A stretch of 64,000 nucleotides of DNA from positions 59,561 through 123,560 of the forward strand of contig NZ_PUBZ01000076.1 of NCBI RefSeq assembly GCF_003205875.1. The letters run 5' to 3'. The number at the start of each line of letters is the position of its first letter. Position 1 is the stretch's first letter. The stretch comes from Herpetosiphon llansteffanensis (GTDB taxonomy: Bacteria; Chloroflexota; Chloroflexia; Chloroflexales; Herpetosiphonaceae). This document shows positions 34,705 to 43,288 of the stretch, in pieces. Both the position numbers and the translations under genes were made by a program. The notes under the pieces were generated by a model. That model was not told the origin of the DNA. It made no database searches and saw only the letters and a list, made by a program, of their open reading frames with translations.

Positions 34705-35085
34705 ATGATGCAAATCGACCATTTAACCGCAAATTCAGTGCCGTTGGCCCTACGATTAATTGGCTGGCGCTCCTATTTAACTGCTGCGATGCTTGGCTAT
34801 ACAACCATTACTGAGTTTTCCAGCGCGGATTTTGGCACGCAATTATTTATCTGGCTGGTGTTTGGAGCGATAGCATGGCTCTTTGTGTGGGTTGGCAAGC
34901 GCTTAATTCAGCAAAAAGCCGAAGCGCGGCGCACCGCCGTTTTGTTTGAGTCGCTGCGCATTGTTGCTTATGGGCTGAGCTTTTTCGTAGGCTGGACAAT
35001 TTTAGGTCTCGTAGATTGTGGGCTGGCGATTGTAAGCCTTTGGTATCTGACCCGCCATGAGATTATAGCACTTTGCAACCATTAA
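34705..35085 (+). CDS. Small membrane protein, tandem paralogue 1
   Basis: The 126-residue protein has three or four hydrophobic spans. The N-terminus LRLIGWRSYLTAAMLGY, the mid-loop KAEARRTAVLFE and the end WYLTRHE match the same positions in the next three genes. GAGG precedes two adjacent ATGs (34705 and 34708). No known family was recognised. Confidence 0.72.
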   Translation: MMQIDHLTANSVPLALRLIGWRSYLTAAMLGYTTITEFSSADFGTQLFIWLVFGAIAWLFVWVGKRLIQQKAEARRTAVLFESLRIVAYGLSFFVGWTILGLVDCGLAIVSLWYLTRHEIIALCNH

Positions 35086-35134
35086 CCAGCTTCTCCGTAT
35101 CTAGCTACGAAGATTTTGACCGACTGGAGAGAGT

Positions 35135-35542
35135 ATGTATAACGTTCCCTCAACTCAGACCAAATTACCCGCCCCAATTGGCCTGAAATTAGTTGGTATT
35201 CGCTACGGCTTAGGTACGCTGATGATGGCTGCCGTGACTGTCCTCATGGGTTTGGAGCTACAAGCTTGGCGCAGTGATACCTTCTTTATTCCATTACTGT
35301 TGTTGGTGGCGTGTGCAGGCATTACTGCGTTGTATGCGCGGGTTACCTGGGGCATTTTTAAGCAACAAGAGCAAGCGCGCAAATATGGCGTTTTCCTTGA
35401 ATTTCTGGCGTTGGCAATTTCAGCATTCAACCTACTAACGGGGAATTTCGAAGCAACGGATTTGATTTCGGTTGGAATCAGCGTTGCGGTTGTTTGGTAC
35501 TTACGTCGCACAGAAACCTTAGATTATTTCTACGAAGCTTAA
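35135..35542 (+). CDS. Small membrane protein, tandem paralogue 2
   Basis: The 135-residue protein has four likely membrane spans. It shares LKLVGIRYGLGTLMMA at the start, QEQARKYGVFLEF in the loop and WYLRRTET at the end with its neighbours. GGAGAGAG precedes the ATG. It starts 49 bp after paralogue 1. Confidence 0.75.
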   Translation: MYNVPSTQTKLPAPIGLKLVGIRYGLGTLMMAAVTVLMGLELQAWRSDTFFIPLLLLVACAGITALYARVTWGIFKQQEQARKYGVFLEFLALAISAFNLLTGNFEATDLISVGISVAVVWYLRRTETLDYFYEA

Positions 35543-35571
35543 TCGAGCACCAATTAGCGAGTGAGATCAAT

Positions 35572-36033
35572 ATGCAATGGTTATTTATACCATCATTAAA
35601 GCCAACTCCATTGCCAGTAAAACTGATTGCTGGCTATCAATTTACGACTGCGCTTTTTGGTTGCTACGCCTTATTTTGGGCTTTACAACAAGGCTCAGGG
35701 GTGATTGATCCACTTAGTGCTGGCAGTACAGGCTTTGATTTGCTGCAACATTGGATTCAAAACCGCCATTGGTTAGCGTTGGTATTTATCGGGGCTATTG
35801 CGGTTGCCACTTGTATCCATACGTTGCTTGGCATTGGCTTACTCAAAAAATATCCGTTTGCCCGAACTGCGACTATTTGGTGGGATTGGACAGTCATTGG
35901 CTTGGCTGGATTGAGTATTGCGCGATTCAATTGGTATTTTTGGGTCGAAGCGGTGGTGATTGCCCTTAGTTATGCAATTATTTATTATCTGCAACAGCCA
36001 GAAACAATATATGTATTTGAACCTGAGCCTTAA
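35572..36033 (+). CDS. Small membrane protein, tandem paralogue 3
   Basis: The 153-residue protein is the longest and most diverged of the four. VKLIAGYQFTTALFGCY, KYPFARTATIWWD and YYLQQPET align with the other copies. An extra 25 residues lie between spans 1 and 2. The ATG at 35572 is chosen over 35494, which would overlap paralogue 2; GAGTGAGAT is a weak ribosome site. Confidence 0.72.
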   Translation: MQWLFIPSLKPTPLPVKLIAGYQFTTALFGCYALFWALQQGSGVIDPLSAGSTGFDLLQHWIQNRHWLALVFIGAIAVATCIHTLLGIGLLKKYPFARTATIWWDWTVIGLAGLSIARFNWYFWVEAVVIALSYAIIYYLQQPETIYVFEPEP

Positions 36034-36071
36034 TCAGCGACTATTGACCAAAATAAGAAGGAATCGCAACC

Positions 36072-36500
36072 ATGCAACAGATTCAACAAATACGCTATGG
36101 AAAGAAGCCGCTAGGATTAGTATTGATTGGCTTTATGTTTGCAGGCCGTGGAGCTTTAGCAGGAATTATGCTATTTATTTATGGCTTGCGGCTGTTGGAT
36201 ATGGAGTCTAAATATTTGATAACAACGGTCTTTATGATGTCGTTTTTTGGAGTTGCTACATTTTTTCATTTCAAAATTGCGCAAGGTTTGTTTAATTTGC
36301 GCGAGCAAGCACGTAAATGGGCAGTGATTGTTGAAGCAATTATTTTGGTTTGCTATGGTATCTATATGCGGTTTTTTGCCGAGCAAATAACCTTATGGAC
36401 GATTATTGCAGCTTTACTCACAATGCTAATTATGTGGTATTTATCACGTGATATAACGCGAGCGTGGTTTGCGCCAAGCAAAAAAGCTGCGCAACATTAA
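36072..36500 (+). CDS. Small membrane protein, tandem paralogue 4
   Basis: The 142-residue protein has four spans. LVLIGFMFAGRGALAGIML, REQARKWAVIVEA and MWYLSRDIT keep the family pattern. AAGGAA precedes the ATG. A terminator follows, closing a four-gene unit. Function unknown. Confidence 0.75.
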   Translation: MQQIQQIRYGKKPLGLVLIGFMFAGRGALAGIMLFIYGLRLLDMESKYLITTVFMMSFFGVATFFHFKIAQGLFNLREQARKWAVIVEAIILVCYGIYMRFFAEQITLWTIIAALLTMLIMWYLSRDITRAWFAPSKKAAQH

Positions 36501-36508
36501 ATTGATTG

Positions 36509-36538
36509 AAAGCAGTAGCGCAAAACTACTGCTTTTTT
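36509..36538 (+). terminator. Terminator of the four-paralogue unit
   Basis: AAAGCAGTAG and CTACTGCTTT (36509-36518 / 36526-36535) form a 10-bp stem with a 7-nt loop, followed by TTT. Confidence 0.85.
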
Positions 36539-36564
36539 GTTGCTCATTCTCCGTTTGTCACCGA

Positions 36565-37611
36565 TCAACTATTGGTTGCGCCAAATAAGGCGCGGCGATA
36601 GACGGCCTCTAGCTCACGGGCCAGCACAGTGTAACCAAAATTGCTGGCTACTCGTTCGTGTGCTGCTTGGCCCATCTGCAAGCGGCGGGCTGGATCTTCG
36701 CCAAGCTCCTGAATTGCTTTGACAAAGGCGTTCACATTATCCAATTCGCAGAGCAAGCCAGTTTCGCCATGGTTGACGACTTCGGGCAAGGCCGAAGCAT
36801 TCGTGGTGATGACGGGCCTGCCACAGGCTCCTGCTTCGGCGGCGACAATGCCAAAGCCTTCAACCCGCGCTGGAAACAGCAACATATCGCACGAACGATA
36901 GGCAGCAATTAAGCCATCGCGGTCGGGCGTGCCGATGCGCACCATCTGCGGATGCGGCGGCGCTGCTTGTACGCCTTGAAACGATTCGGTGTAATACAGC
37001 ACATACTGCGGCCCAAGCTGATCCATAATTTTTGGCAATAAATCAAAGCCTTTGCGCCGCGTGCGATTGCCCACAAACAGCAAACGAATTGGCGCTGGAT
37101 GCTCAGGCAGATCGTTGGTGCGTTCAAAATCGGGTGCTGGCGTAAAAGCTTCGGTGTCAATTCCATCGTAAATCACGGTTGTTGGGCGATCGCCATAGGT
37201 ACGGCGGGTTTGCTCTTGGGTGTAGCGGCTGACGCAAATCACCTCATCGGCCAAGCGCACCGACAAGCCATCGTAGGTTTTTTCGACCAAGCGATAGAAC
37301 AAGCGTTGTTGCGGCGAGCTGTAGGGTTGCAGCAAAGGGTCTGTCACAATGTGATGCACGGTGGTAACGAGGGGCAAACCAGGTGCGCGCAAGGCCCAAG
37401 CACAGCGCGAACGACCCTGAACCAAATCATGGCCTTGCCACCAATTGCGGCCTAGGGCTAATTTTGCCGCCATGGGAGCGAAATTAAACAGGTGCGATAA
37501 ACGGCGTAAGCTTGGCTGATGGCCAGCCCGTTGCATTGCACGGGTGATATTTTGAATGCCAATATCAACGCCGCCCTTGCCGAGCGGCGAGATGTAGAGT
37601 GGCTTTAGCAT
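36565..37611 (-). CDS. Glycosyltransferase family 4 (GT-B fold)
   Basis: The 348-residue protein starts YISPLGKGGVDIGIQNITRA, a GT4 donor-lobe start. RLLFVGNRTRRKGFDLLPKI and the nucleotide-sugar motif PARVEGFGIVAAEAGACGRP (EGFG-x6-E) are clear. It transfers a sugar from a nucleotide donor to an unknown acceptor, probably in surface polysaccharide. It follows the protein kinase gene by 24 bp on the same strand. Confidence 0.9.
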   Translation of the reverse strand: MLKPLYISPLGKGGVDIGIQNITRAMQRAGHQPSLRRLSHLFNFAPMAAKLALGRNWWQGHDLVQGRSRCAWALRAPGLPLVTTVHHIVTDPLLQPYSSPQQRLFYRLVEKTYDGLSVRLADEVICVSRYTQEQTRRTYGDRPTTVIYDGIDTEAFTPAPDFERTNDLPEHPAPIRLLFVGNRTRRKGFDLLPKIMDQLGPQYVLYYTESFQGVQAAPPHPQMVRIGTPDRDGLIAAYRSCDMLLFPARVEGFGIVAAEAGACGRPVITTNASALPEVVNHGETGLLCELDNVNAFVKAIQELGEDPARRLQMGQAAHERVASNFGYTVLARELEAVYRRALFGATNS

Positions 37612-37635
37612 AGTGTTTGTAATTCCTATCGCGGC

Positions 37636-39096
37636 TTATGGCCTAGGAATGGCAACCGAGGCTCTAATCGTCACTTCATAGCGGATGCCACTAGCATCGG
37701 TGCCGATATTGCGTGGATTTCCGCCCACGAAGGTCAGCGATGCCTCGTTGATTTTAGCAGTATTGCTAAATTCGGCAACTATTGCTTGGCGATATTGCTG
37801 CTTGAGTTGGTTGGCAATCTCCGCATCTGGTGTGCCTTCAGCCACGCTGACCACAATATTGCGCTCAATCCAGCGATTGCTGGCTGCTTGCGGAATTGGC
37901 GTGACGCTCGCAGTTGGACTGGTGTTGAAGAAATTAAGAATCTTTTGATCCATGCCTGGAATACCCAGTGCCAACAAGGCTCCTACCACCATCAGCGTTA
38001 AGAGCGGAATCCATGGGCGGAAGCGCTTTTGCGGTTTGGCATTTGGCTTGGTCGTTGGCTTGCTGGGCAAGGGTTGGCTTTTTGGTTTTGGTTTTGGCTT
38101 GGTGCTGCTGGTTGGCGCTGCTTTTTGCGGCTGCGGAATTGAGCCAACGCTGGCGGCCATGGCTGGTTTTTGTGGTTTTTGCTCAAGAATGACGGTTGGC
38201 TGTGGTTTGGGCTTGGGCTTGGGTTTATGCAACGATTCCAAGGGCAAGGCTGCACGAAAGGCTGCGGCGCTCTTCCAGCGCTTGCTAATTTCCATCTCCA
38301 AGGCCACGCTGATGGCTTGGGCGGTGGCAACCGAAACTTTGGGCGCTAAATCGCGCACTGGTGGAAAGGAAAAAGGCGCTTCATCACGCGGGTCGCGGCC
38401 AGTTAAAAGATGATGCAAGGTTGCGCCCAAGGCGTAAATATCCGATTGGGGCGTGGCTTGGCCTTGATATTGCTCAGGTGGCGAATAGCCAGGCGTGCCA
38501 ATTAACGTGCCACGTTCGTTGGGCTGAAATAGTTTGGCGATGCCAAAATCGACAACTTTAACATTGCCAGTTTTGCGCTCGATCATGATATTCGAGGGCT
38601 TAACATCACGGTAAATCAAGCGTCGTTCGTGCAAATAATCGAGCACATTGGCAATTTGCTCGGCCCAGCGCAAAACAGTTGGCTCATCGAATTGCTCATT
38701 GGGTTGTTGGCGCTGCAAATCTTCTAAATCGTCGCCTTCGACAAAATCCATGGCAAGGTAATAGCGCCCGCCATGTAAAAAATCGCCATAAACATGCGGA
38801 ATTTGCGGGTGTTTTAATTCGCGCAGAATTGAGGCTTCTTCTTTAAAGCGTTCAATCGCCTCATCGCGTTCGGCTTTATCGTTGAAACGATCGATCAACG
38901 ATTTGAGCGCATAGCGTTTGCCACTCTGATCGGTTGCTGCATACACCGCTCCCATTCCGCCTTCTTTGATGGCACGGGTGATGCGGTAGCGATTGTTGAG
39001 AACTATATTATTGCCACATTGTTGGCAGAATTTGGCATCATTGCGATTATCGGTGCCACAGATTGGACACAACGTTCGCTCGTTTTCTATACTCAT
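37636..39096 (-). CDS. Membrane Ser/Thr protein kinase with N-terminal zinc ribbon
   Basis: The 486-residue Hanks-type kinase begins with a zinc ribbon (CPICG and CQQCG, about 10-28). The kinase domain (about 37-290) has GGMGAVY, YALKSL with the ATP lysine, LIYRDVKPSNIMI with Tyr in place of the usual His, VDFGIAKLF and GTPGYSPPEQY. A Lys/Pro-rich linker and one membrane span (WIPLLTLMVVGALLALGIPG) lead to an extracellular C-terminal domain of about 95 residues. Likely a sensor kinase; the next gene, a glycosyltransferase, is a possible partner by context. Confidence 0.92.
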   Translation of the reverse strand: MSIENERTLCPICGTDNRNDAKFCQQCGNNIVLNNRYRITRAIKEGGMGAVYAATDQSGKRYALKSLIDRFNDKAERDEAIERFKEEASILRELKHPQIPHVYGDFLHGGRYYLAMDFVEGDDLEDLQRQQPNEQFDEPTVLRWAEQIANVLDYLHERRLIYRDVKPSNIMIERKTGNVKVVDFGIAKLFQPNERGTLIGTPGYSPPEQYQGQATPQSDIYALGATLHHLLTGRDPRDEAPFSFPPVRDLAPKVSVATAQAISVALEMEISKRWKSAAAFRAALPLESLHKPKPKPKPQPTVILEQKPQKPAMAASVGSIPQPQKAAPTSSTKPKPKPKSQPLPSKPTTKPNAKPQKRFRPWIPLLTLMVVGALLALGIPGMDQKILNFFNTSPTASVTPIPQAASNRWIERNIVVSVAEGTPDAEIANQLKQQYRQAIVAEFSNTAKINEASLTFVGGNPRNIGTDASGIRYEVTIRASVAIPRP

Positions 39097-39235
39097 ATCG
39101 ATGGTTCCTTAGGCTCAGCACCCTTCCCTGTTGTATGCTACGCTATGCTGTGGGCAACTGTTGCAAGTCTAACACAGAAGTTCCAACGATGGCAGCGTTG
39201 CACTATTAACAGTTGATTGGTTATGGAGGTTGATA

Positions 39236-39427
39236 ATGGCTCTATCAATTGATCAAATTTATGATTATGCAGAAGCCCTAATTGCCCGTAAAACGCTTGA
39301 TGGCGGCCAAATTGAGTTGCGTCAGATGCAGCGTTTGTGCGAATTTTTGGCCGAACTGGCAAGCCAAAATGGCGATTCCGCCAATGCCCAGCGCTTTACC
39401 CACTTAGCCCAATCCAGTCAAGCCTAA
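39236..39427 (+). CDS. Small helical protein, 63 residues (pair member 1)
   Basis: GGAGG lies 6 bp before the ATG at 39236. The protein is entirely helical in appearance, IDQIYDYAEALIARKTLDGG then LRQMQRLCEFLAEL. It resembles the next gene's product in length, helix pattern and spacing of Ile, Gln and Ala positions. No known family. Confidence 0.62.
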   Translation: MALSIDQIYDYAEALIARKTLDGGQIELRQMQRLCEFLAELASQNGDSANAQRFTHLAQSSQA

Positions 39428-39438
39428 GGAGCAGCAAA

Positions 39439-39657
39439 ATGTTAACAATTGAATCAATTCAACAACATATCCGCGAGGCCATTGCCGAAGCGATTGCAGC
39501 CAAAAACCCTGCCGAACTGGCTCATTTGCAACAGATGGCTGGCCTATTGATGAAACCTGCGAATTTACATAACGATCAAGAAGCCGAATATGCTTTTCGG
39601 GTGCTGGCCGCCAAAGCTGCGAATGCCCGTGAAGCTTTGCTGCAAAAAGAGGATTAA
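39439..39657 (+). CDS. Small helical protein, 72 residues (pair member 2)
   Basis: AAGGAG precedes the ATG at 39439. IESIQQHIREAIAEAIAAKN, ELAHLQQMAGLL and AFRVLAAKAANAREAL form amphipathic helices like those of the 63-residue neighbour. It ends 2 bp before the alpha/beta hydrolase ATG, so the three genes form an operon. Function unknown. Confidence 0.65.
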   Translation: MLTIESIQQHIREAIAEAIAAKNPAELAHLQQMAGLLMKPANLHNDQEAEYAFRVLAAKAANAREALLQKED

Positions 39658-39659
39658 GC

Positions 39660-40529
39660 ATGAGCGAGCTTGAACATGCGACAGCCTTGATTAATGGCCT
39701 CAATTTGCATTATGTGCGGGCTGGTAGTGGGCCATTGGTTGTGCTCTTACACGGCTTTCCTGAGTTTTGGTATTCGTGGCGGCACCAAATTCCAGCCTTG
39801 GCTGAAACTCATACGGTGGTTGCGCTCGATCAACGGGGCTACAATCTCTCGGATAAACCAGCGTTATGGCAGCATTACACGATTGATCTTTTAATTGATG
39901 ATGTGCGTGCGCTGATCGAGCATTTGGGTTTTGAACGAGCGACGATTGTTGGCCACGATTGGGGCGGGGCGGTGGCGTGGACGTTTGCCATGCGCTATCA
40001 CGGCTATGTTGAGCGCTTGGTGGTGATGAATCTGCCGCATCCCAAGTTGATGATCAAGAATCTTTGGACGAATCCACGCCAGATGCTGCGTTCGTGGTAT
40101 ATCTTTATGTTTCAAATCCCTGGGTTGCCAGAGTGGTTTGCCAAACGCAACAATTTTGAGTTCTTGACGAAAGCATTGACGAGTGCAGTGCAACGGCCTG
40201 GTGTATTTAGCGCCGACGATATTCACGCCTATAAGCAGGCTTGGAGCCAGCCTGGAGCATTAACTGCGATGATTAATTGGTATCGGGCGTATGTTCGGCA
40301 GGGATTGAAACATTTAAACCAATTAAGCACCCATGCGGTGCATGCGCCAACCTTGTTGATTTGGGGCACTGCCGATGGAGCGCTTGGCCAAGAATTAACC
40401 TACGGCACCGAGCGCTACGCCACCGACCTGCGAATTCGCTATTTAACTGATGTCAGCCATTGGGTGCAGCAAGAAGCTCCCAACGAAGTCAATGCCGTCT
40501 TGATCCCATTTGTACGGGGCGAGGGGTAG
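39660..40529 (+). CDS. Alpha/beta hydrolase (epoxide hydrolase-like)
   Basis: The 289-residue protein has the oxyanion motif LLHGFPEFWYSWRHQIPAL, the nucleophile elbow VGHDWGGAVAWTFA with Asp as nucleophile, and a final VSHWVQQEAPNEV with the catalytic His. The Asp nucleophile and HGFPE point to the epoxide hydrolase/haloalkane dehalogenase group; the substrate is not determined. Third gene of a small operon. Confidence 0.88.
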   Translation: MSELEHATALINGLNLHYVRAGSGPLVVLLHGFPEFWYSWRHQIPALAETHTVVALDQRGYNLSDKPALWQHYTIDLLIDDVRALIEHLGFERATIVGHDWGGAVAWTFAMRYHGYVERLVVMNLPHPKLMIKNLWTNPRQMLRSWYIFMFQIPGLPEWFAKRNNFEFLTKALTSAVQRPGVFSADDIHAYKQAWSQPGALTAMINWYRAYVRQGLKHLNQLSTHAVHAPTLLIWGTADGALGQELTYGTERYATDLRIRYLTDVSHWVQQEAPNEVNAVLIPFVRGEG

Positions 40530-40656
40530 GCCATGGTGAATTTTGCTAGACCAGATGTCTACCCCGCAAATGAGACACTAGTCATCCTGACGAACCTGTG
40601 AAGCCTTGTTATGATCTGCCTTGCCCAATTGGCTGATCATGAAAGGCGGTGCGGGT

Positions 40657-43275
40657 ATGGGTTTTCTTCAACAATCTGATGCTGATCCATCACCAACGAT
40701 GCCGCTTGAGCAGCAAGCGACGGCCTGGAATAGCGCATTAAACCAGTTTGTGAGCTGGATTGCCAATGAAAGCCTCGCTTGCGAAAGCCTTGTGCCCTAT
40801 TTCAAACCTTGGCTTAGCAACCTCACCTCATGGCTCCTGTTCCTGCCAACTGATCCTAAAACGTTGCTTCAGAGCTTCGTAATTGGGCAGCACGAACTAT
40901 ACCAAGTAGTACCACAATCAATTCGTTTGGCTTGGCTCGAAACCCATTATTTCAATCCAGCCCAAGCCTTGCAAATGCCGCAACGCTTGGCAAATCCTGC
41001 TGAGGCTGGTTTGCTTTTGCCGCCGAGCGATGCGCCGATTTGGTTGATTCCACTGCAAGCGTATGGCCGTTTATGGGGCATTGTGCTGCTAGAAGTTGCT
41101 GAGGCTAGCCCACCCAGCCAGCATCCACTTTATATCATGCTCGCCCAAGCAATTGCTAACCTCAGTTTGCACCTCGATGCGCGCTATGCCCGCGAATACG
41201 AGGTGCAAGCCTACCAACGTATGCATATGATGAGCGAATCATCGCATATTTTGGCTCACACTGGCTTGAATTTGGATCGCATGCTTTTGGCATTAAGCAA
41301 GCATTTATGCGAGCATTTTAGCGATGGCTGTATGCTGCAAATTTTGAGTATCCGTGAAACAAGCCAGATTCAGCAAGAGATGTTTTATCATCAACAAGCG
41401 GAGTATCGAACCCAGCTGTATCGAATGTCGGCGGAGTGGGCTGATCAATTAGCTGCTGATTCATTACGCAATCAGGTATTAATTTCCAACCAAGCTTTAG
41501 CATTAAATATTTACGAACATCAAGCGCTTTTGCAAGCCAGTGAGTTTCAACCGCTACTTGGTGAGTATCAACTGAATAGTGTTTTGATTGTAGGCTTATA
41601 TTGGAATGATCATCCTGTTGGTATATTAACCTTATTGCGTACCCACATTAATTTGCCATTTATGCAAGAAGATCTTGATATTGCACGTGATATTGGTACT
41701 CGTTTTGTTGAAGCCCTTGAGCAAACCCGTTTATATACCGAATTGCATGAACAAGAGCAAGCATTAATGTTGATGGTGCGTCGTTTAGAAGAACAGGTTG
41801 AAGAACGCACTAATGCCTTATCAACGACCAACGTGCAGCTAAATCGTGAACTAGATCGCCGTCGCAATACTGAAAAAGCCTTAGTCGAAAGTCAAGCGCT
41901 ATTACGCAGTTTTTATGAGAGCACACCAGTTATGATGGGTGTTGTAGAAATTACGCCTGAAGCTGATTTAGTGTTGCTAGCAGCAAATACGATGACGATT
42001 AAGCAATGGCGCTTGGCAGCTAATTATTGTGAAGTGACCATGAGCGAGCTGGGGATTCCACGGATTGATATTGATCGCTGGATTCAATTTTTTCAGCGCA
42101 GCCGCACCAAAGGCCAACCAGAACACTTTGATTATATTGATCCGTTTGATCAAACAATTATGTACAAAGCAACCTTAAGTCCCGTTGTCACAACCTCGCC
42201 AATTGACCAGCGGTTTTGTTTTGTGCTCGAAGATATTACTGAAAGCCGTAACCTACAACAATCGTTGGAAGAAAGCAAACGTTTGGTTGAGCAAATTAAT
42301 AATTCAATTCCATGTATTGTTTATATGTATGATGTCCGCATTAATCAAGTTACCTACATCAATCGTTCATTGAATTCGATGCTTGGTTATGCAGTAGACG
42401 AAATGGTTGGCATGGAAGAAATGGATTTACGCAGTTTAATTCATCCTGATGATTTGATTGAAATTGATGCCTATCTGCCAAGTTTATATAACTCAAAACC
42501 TGGGACGATTATTCAAAATCGGTTTCGGATTAAGCATCGTGATGGTCAATGGCATTGGATTGTGAGCTATGATACCGTATTTGAAAGCGATGAAACTGGC
42601 TATGCAACTTCAGTTTTATCTGCTTTGCAAGATGTAACCGAGCTTTATTTGCAGCGTGAACAACTGCAAGCATCGTTACAAGAAAAAATGGTGTTGCTGC
42701 AAGAAATTCATCATCGCGTAAAAAATAATTTGCAAATTGTTTCCAGTTTGCTTAATTTACAAGCTCGCCAGATTAACGATGCGACTACTCGTGATCGCTT
42801 TTTGGAAAGCCAAAGCCGCATTCAGGCCATGGCTTTAGTTCATGAACAGCTCTATCGTTCATCAGATTTGCGTTCGATCGATTTGGCTGAATATATTAAA
42901 CACTTAGTACAATTTTTTCGCCGTTCGCATACCAATCGGCCCACAATTTCGGTTCAGGTTATACTTGAACCAATTACGCTCAATACTGATACAACGGTTC
43001 AAATAGGATTAATTATCAATGAACTATTGACGAATAGTTTTAAACATGCTTTTATTGCGCGAGAAGGCGGCACGATTTGGCTCAAAGGCACGAGTAATCA
43101 GCAACATGTTGAGCTTGAAATTGGTGATGATGGGATTGGGCTACCAGTCGATCGTGAAACCTCGAACTCCATGGGCCTTGAATTGGTGTATGCACTGATT
43201 CGGCAGTTGGGTGCCACAATCCAGCAACTTTCAACGTCTGGCACAGTCTTTAAGTTAACAATTCCACATAAATAA
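40657..43275 (+). CDS. GAF/PAS sensor histidine kinase, HisKA_2 type
   Basis: The 872-residue cytoplasmic protein has a GAF-like region (about 195-370), a coiled coil, two PAS domains (about 415-530 and 550-665), then the HisKA_2 motif EIHHRVKNNLQIVSSLLNLQ with the phosphorylated His at residue 686. The ATPase domain ends with IGDDGIGLP. No membrane span is evident. The start at 40657 has AAAGGCGG upstream; 40639 is an alternative. It lies 13 bp before the REC-GGDEF-EAL gene, the probable phosphoryl acceptor. Confidence 0.9.
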   Translation: MGFLQQSDADPSPTMPLEQQATAWNSALNQFVSWIANESLACESLVPYFKPWLSNLTSWLLFLPTDPKTLLQSFVIGQHELYQVVPQSIRLAWLETHYFNPAQALQMPQRLANPAEAGLLLPPSDAPIWLIPLQAYGRLWGIVLLEVAEASPPSQHPLYIMLAQAIANLSLHLDARYAREYEVQAYQRMHMMSESSHILAHTGLNLDRMLLALSKHLCEHFSDGCMLQILSIRETSQIQQEMFYHQQAEYRTQLYRMSAEWADQLAADSLRNQVLISNQALALNIYEHQALLQASEFQPLLGEYQLNSVLIVGLYWNDHPVGILTLLRTHINLPFMQEDLDIARDIGTRFVEALEQTRLYTELHEQEQALMLMVRRLEEQVEERTNALSTTNVQLNRELDRRRNTEKALVESQALLRSFYESTPVMMGVVEITPEADLVLLAANTMTIKQWRLAANYCEVTMSELGIPRIDIDRWIQFFQRSRTKGQPEHFDYIDPFDQTIMYKATLSPVVTTSPIDQRFCFVLEDITESRNLQQSLEESKRLVEQINNSIPCIVYMYDVRINQVTYINRSLNSMLGYAVDEMVGMEEMDLRSLIHPDDLIEIDAYLPSLYNSKPGTIIQNRFRIKHRDGQWHWIVSYDTVFESDETGYATSVLSALQDVTELYLQREQLQASLQEKMVLLQEIHHRVKNNLQIVSSLLNLQARQINDATTRDRFLESQSRIQAMALVHEQLYRSSDLRSIDLAEYIKHLVQFFRRSHTNRPTISVQVILEPITLNTDTTVQIGLIINELLTNSFKHAFIAREGGTIWLKGTSNQQHVELEIGDDGIGLPVDRETSNSMGLELVYALIRQLGATIQQLSTSGTVFKLTIPHK

Positions 43276-43288
43276 AGGATTTTGCGCA

